Assembly: GCA_903837305.1 (NCBI GenBank)
Contig: CAILUB010000268.1
Coordinates: forward strand, 1-17,600
DNA: 17,600 bases
Reading direction: 5' to 3'
From: an uncultured Cytophagaceae bacterium
GTDB taxonomy: Bacteria > Bacteroidota > Bacteroidia > Cytophagales > Spirosomataceae
The position numbers and the translations under genes were made by a program. How positions within the stretch are numbered: position 1 is the stretch's first letter; each line of letters starts with the position of its first letter. A model generated the notes under the pieces. It was given only the letters and a program-made list of their open reading frames with translations, did not search any database and was not told the origin of the DNA. Shown piece by piece: positions 15,800-17,600 of the stretch.

Positions 15800-16928
15800 G
15801 AAATCCACCTTACTGGTAATCTGGGTTTTGGCGGGTTTAGTCACAGGTGCTAAGCAGTTTCTTTTAAGCGCAGTAAGTTCTCATTACAATAATTTCCAGA
15901 TATTCAAGGCAAGTTTTGGGCATTTCATTCATCGGATGCCCTTGTATTTAGAATACCCTAAGGAGTACTTTGATCTCTATTTATACGGTCCGATTTTCGC
16001 CATTTTGATGGCCCCGTTTTCTTTTTTGAGTGATGGGCCTAGTCTAATTTTATGGAATGTATTGAATTCGTTAGTCCTTTTTGTATCTCTATGGCATCTA
16101 CCCCTAGTGGAAAACAAGCGTGCAGCCATCACCTGGATTGTGTTGAATTCATCCATAACAGCCCTGTTGAATACCCAATTTCACGCGCTATGTTTGGCCT
16201 TAATCATTTGGTCCTATATCTGCGTAGAGAAAAAAAATTATTTCTGGGCAACGCTTTGGATCGTTTTAGGGATCTATATTAAATTATACGGTGTGGTTGG
16301 ATTAGCTTTTTTCTTTTTTGCCAAAGATCGCCTCCGTTTCGCCGCCTACTTCGTTTTCTGGATGTTTTTGATTGGATTTACCCCTTTGATTCTTGGAGGA
16401 TTCAATTATGGTCTATCTACTTACCGCGATTGGATGGGTATTTTAGCACACAAAAATGAATTAAATGAAAATATACAAAATATTCGTACAGATCTTTGTG
16501 TCATGGGAATGATGCGCCGCTGGACAGGCGACCCGAATATCTCGAATGCCTGGTTTATCATTCCATCCATGGTACTAAATGCATTTTTGTTTTTCCAAAC
16601 AAAGAAATGGTCTGATCCTGAATTTAGACTCCGTATATTGGCGTCCGTGCTTTTATATATTGTGTTAGCAAGTACAGGAACTGAATCACCCACCTTGTTA
16701 ATGGCTTTCCCAGCCGTAGGAATTTGGTTTGTTTTAGGAGAAAAAACGAAAGAACGCTGGGCAATGTTGATCTTTACTTTATTCATTTCAAGTTTTACAC
16801 CCACTGATCTATTCCCAGCCTATATAAGGAATGAATTTATCAATCCGCTTGCCCTGATGATATTACCTTTATTCGGTGTTTGGATCTGGTTAGCTTGGGA
16901 TCTATTTAAAGGAAAACAACCTCAATGA
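15789..16928 (+). CDS. GT-C integral membrane glycosyltransferase (DUF2029/GT87-like)
   Basis: A 379-residue polytopic protein with roughly 8-10 transmembrane helices. GT-C enzymes of this type take sugars from polyprenyl-phosphate donors on the outer side of the membrane. Recognisable pieces are the FDLYLYGPIFAIL loop after the first helix, NTQFHALCLALIIWSY (equivalent to the QxN motif of DUF2029), and GIYIKLYGVVG (the K-x-Y/F motif). The lipid-linked donor is plausibly produced by the two genes before it. ATG 15789 overlaps the deacetylase gene by 11 bases; ATG 15792 immediately after is an equal alternative. The 3' end overlaps the convergent DUF721 gene by 23 bases. The family assignment is good; the acceptor (lipid A, glycan or protein) is unknown. 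Confidence 0.85.
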   Translation: MMNKKSTLLVIWVLAGLVTGAKQFLLSAVSSHYNNFQIFKASFGHFIHRMPLYLEYPKEYFDLYLYGPIFAILMAPFSFLSDGPSLILWNVLNSLVLFVSLWHLPLVENKRAAITWIVLNSSITALLNTQFHALCLALIIWSYICVEKKNYFWATLWIVLGIYIKLYGVVGLAFFFFAKDRLRFAAYFVFWMFLIGFTPLILGGFNYGLSTYRDWMGILAHKNELNENIQNIRTDLCVMGMMRRWTGDPNISNAWFIIPSMVLNAFLFFQTKKWSDPEFRLRILASVLLYIVLASTGTESPTLLMAFPAVGIWFVLGEKTKERWAMLIFTLFISSFTPTDLFPAYIRNEFINPLALMILPLFGVWIWLAWDLFKGKQPQ

Positions 16929-17238
16929 TGATGTCCTGCTGAGCGGTTTTATTCAATAGCTCAATCATTTTCTGTTTCGCCATCAAAAGCTCTTTCTTTA
17001 AGGGGGCGGAATCGATTCCTAGAAATAGTTTTTTATCCTTTATATAAATCTTGGTTGTTCTAGCAGCGATTGGTTTACCCATAATTTCTTCCCAATGTGC
17101 CACGATATAGGTCTCGTCGAATTTATTCTGCAACTTATATACACGCAAAAGGGATTCGATTGCTTCTTTCAAGCTCATATTATCCTTGCTTCGAGTGGAA
17201 GCTCTAGGACCTTTTGGATTGAATGGTGAATCGATCAT
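16906..17238 (-). CDS. DUF721 (DciA-like) protein
   Basis: A 110-residue protein of the DUF721 family, whose better-known members (DciA) help load the replicative helicase. The conserved core starts at MSLKEAIESLLRVYKLQNKF and runs through VAHWEEIMGKPIAARTTKIYIKDKKLFLGIDSAPLKKELLMAK, a small KH-like fold. About 20 basic residues precede it. I chose ATG 17238; a TTG at 17259 is possible in frame but coincides with the candidate -7 promoter element. ATG 17178 at the conserved core is a further alternative. In other Bacteroidota, DUF721 genes often neighbour recF, which is not seen here. It ends inside the last 23 bases of the GT-C gene. Confidence 0.88.
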   Translation of the reverse strand: MIDSPFNPKGPRASTRSKDNMSLKEAIESLLRVYKLQNKFDETYIVAHWEEIMGKPIAARTTKIYIKDKKLFLGIDSAPLKKELLMAKQKMIELLNKTAQQDIIIEVVFL

Positions 17239-17256
17239 GCAGGATATTTTATCTGC

Positions 17257-17264
17257 CAAATTTA
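17257..17264 (-). promoter_or_regulatory. candidate -7 element for the DUF721 gene
   Basis: Minus-strand TAAATTTG is an exact TAnnTTTG match, 18 bases before ATG 17238, giving a leader of about 10-15 bases. It helps exclude the TTG at 17259 as start. No good -33 TTG is visible; two A-tracts lie further upstream at 17310-17329. Confidence 0.45.
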
Positions 17265-17309
17265 AGCCAAATAATTAGGTTAAATCAGGAAATTCTCCGC
17301 ATTATTTAA

Positions 17310-17329
17310 TTTTTTTTTGATTTTTTTTT
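17310..17329. repeat. two phased T9 tracts
   Basis: Two runs of nine T (17310-17318 and 17321-17329) are separated by GA, so they repeat every 11 bases, close to one helical turn. Such phased tracts bend DNA, and on the minus strand (A-tracts) they lie upstream of the DUF721 promoter. A binding or UP-like role is inference. They are part of the 326-base gap 17261-17586. Confidence 0.6.
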
Positions 17330-17471
17330 AATTTAATAATCCCAAAATAGTACTCTAATTCTTTCGATAAATTGAAGAAAATATCAGATTAGTACAATAG
17401 TCCTATTTCTGTGACCTGCTAGGAACCCTACAATGATTATTTAAAGGATGAAAATTATATTAGAATTCTAT

Positions 17472-17479
17472 TACTTTTG
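17472..17479 (+). promoter_or_regulatory. possible -7 element for the gene starting at 17587
   Basis: TACTTTTG matches TAnnTTTG exactly. If used, it would give a leader of about 100 bases before ATG 17587, including the 15-codon open frame at 17513-17560. No -33 TTG is apparent. Confidence 0.3.
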
Positions 17480-17512
17480 CCTTTACTGAAAAGGAAAGCG
17501 AAAGTCAAAACT

Positions 17513-17560
17513 ATGAAAACTACGATCGCCGCATTTTCTACAAGTTTTATTAAAAAATAA
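17513..17560 (+). other. 15-codon open frame in the leader of the right-edge gene
   Basis: ATG to TAA encodes MKTTIAAFSTSFIKK, 26 bases before ATG 17587. It could be a translated leader peptide or chance. There is no run of a single amino acid codon that would signal attenuation, and no second hairpin is evident. The surrounding stretch 17261-17586 otherwise shows only AT-rich sequence, with another 13-codon ATG frame at 17448-17489. Confidence 0.2.
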
Positions 17561-17586
17561 TTCTTTAACCCCAAATTACCAAACTA

Positions 17587-17600
17587 ATGAGTACACAACA
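17587..17600 (+). CDS. start of an unidentified gene, cut by the right edge
   Basis: ATG at 17587 opens a frame reading MSTQ before the window ends. Its placement after a long intergenic region with a candidate promoter, divergent from DUF721, makes it a plausible gene start. Four residues do not allow identification. Confidence 0.4.

Noticed and set aside
17335..17400. Possible structured RNA around the AGTAC repeats (17350 and 17390)
   Set aside because: Pairing is only about 5 bp across a loop of roughly 40 bases, with no extended stem or known RNA family features.
1..17600. Mobile element, defence island or CRISPR
   Set aside because: No transposase, integrase, direct-repeat array or defence-protein motif is seen; genes are housekeeping or envelope functions with uniform composition.

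Overview
This is an ordinary, gene-dense stretch of chromosome from a member of the Bacteroidota, most likely the Cytophagales (Spirosomaceae/Aquirufa-like; the family-level guess is inference). Grounds: the housekeeping proteins read as Bacteroidota versions (SerRS with the FRREAGSWG motif 2, a short DUF2795 protein, a DUF721 protein, a RprX/RprY-like two-component pair), start codons lack Shine-Dalgarno sequences, and several upstream regions carry the Bacteroidota -7 promoter element TAnnTTTG. I see no rRNA, tRNA, CRISPR array, insertion sequence, integrase or phage gene.

Layout. (1) 1-2263, plus strand: the 3' part of a sensor histidine kinase gene cut by the left edge, overlapping an OmpR-family response regulator gene. 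(2) 6098-2260, minus strand: a membrane-anchored TPR protein, an intrinsic terminator, then the tight cluster ribH-lysC-serS (gaps of 11 and 10 bases). (3) 6233-7759, plus: glpD for glycerol-3-phosphate dehydrogenase. It meets a small DUF2795 gene on the minus strand, whose terminator hairpin is written inside the last codons of glpD. (4) 8136-8900, plus: cutC. (5) 14221-8886, minus: a four-gene run ldcA, yifB/comM, secreted M28 peptidase, ftsZ, with gaps of 41-53 bases. (6) 14292-16928, plus: three overlapping envelope-glycan genes, namely a polyprenyl-phosphate-sugar-synthase-like GT2, a NodB-type deacetylase and a GT-C (DUF2029/GT87-like) integral membrane glycosyltransferase. (7) 17238-16906, minus: a DUF721 (DciA-like) gene. 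(8) 17260-17586: an AT-rich divergent intergenic region, followed by the first codons of a new plus-strand gene at the right edge.

Two points deserve attention. First, the GT2-deacetylase-GT-C trio has the same three-step logic as ArnC-ArnD-ArnT, and as FlmF2-NaxD-FlmK of Francisella: charge a lipid carrier with a sugar, remove its acyl group, then transfer it. It could be an unrecognised lipid-carrier-based envelope amine modification module, and its first gene has no AUG, GUG or UUG start able to produce the complete GT-A fold. Second, all four convergent gene pairs are packed without spacer. Three overlap (by 4, 15 and 23 bases), and the fourth places a terminator inside the opposing coding sequence. 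Otherwise the window is housekeeping: division (ftsZ), wall recycling (ldcA), translation (serS), riboflavin and aspartate-family biosynthesis, and glycerol metabolism.
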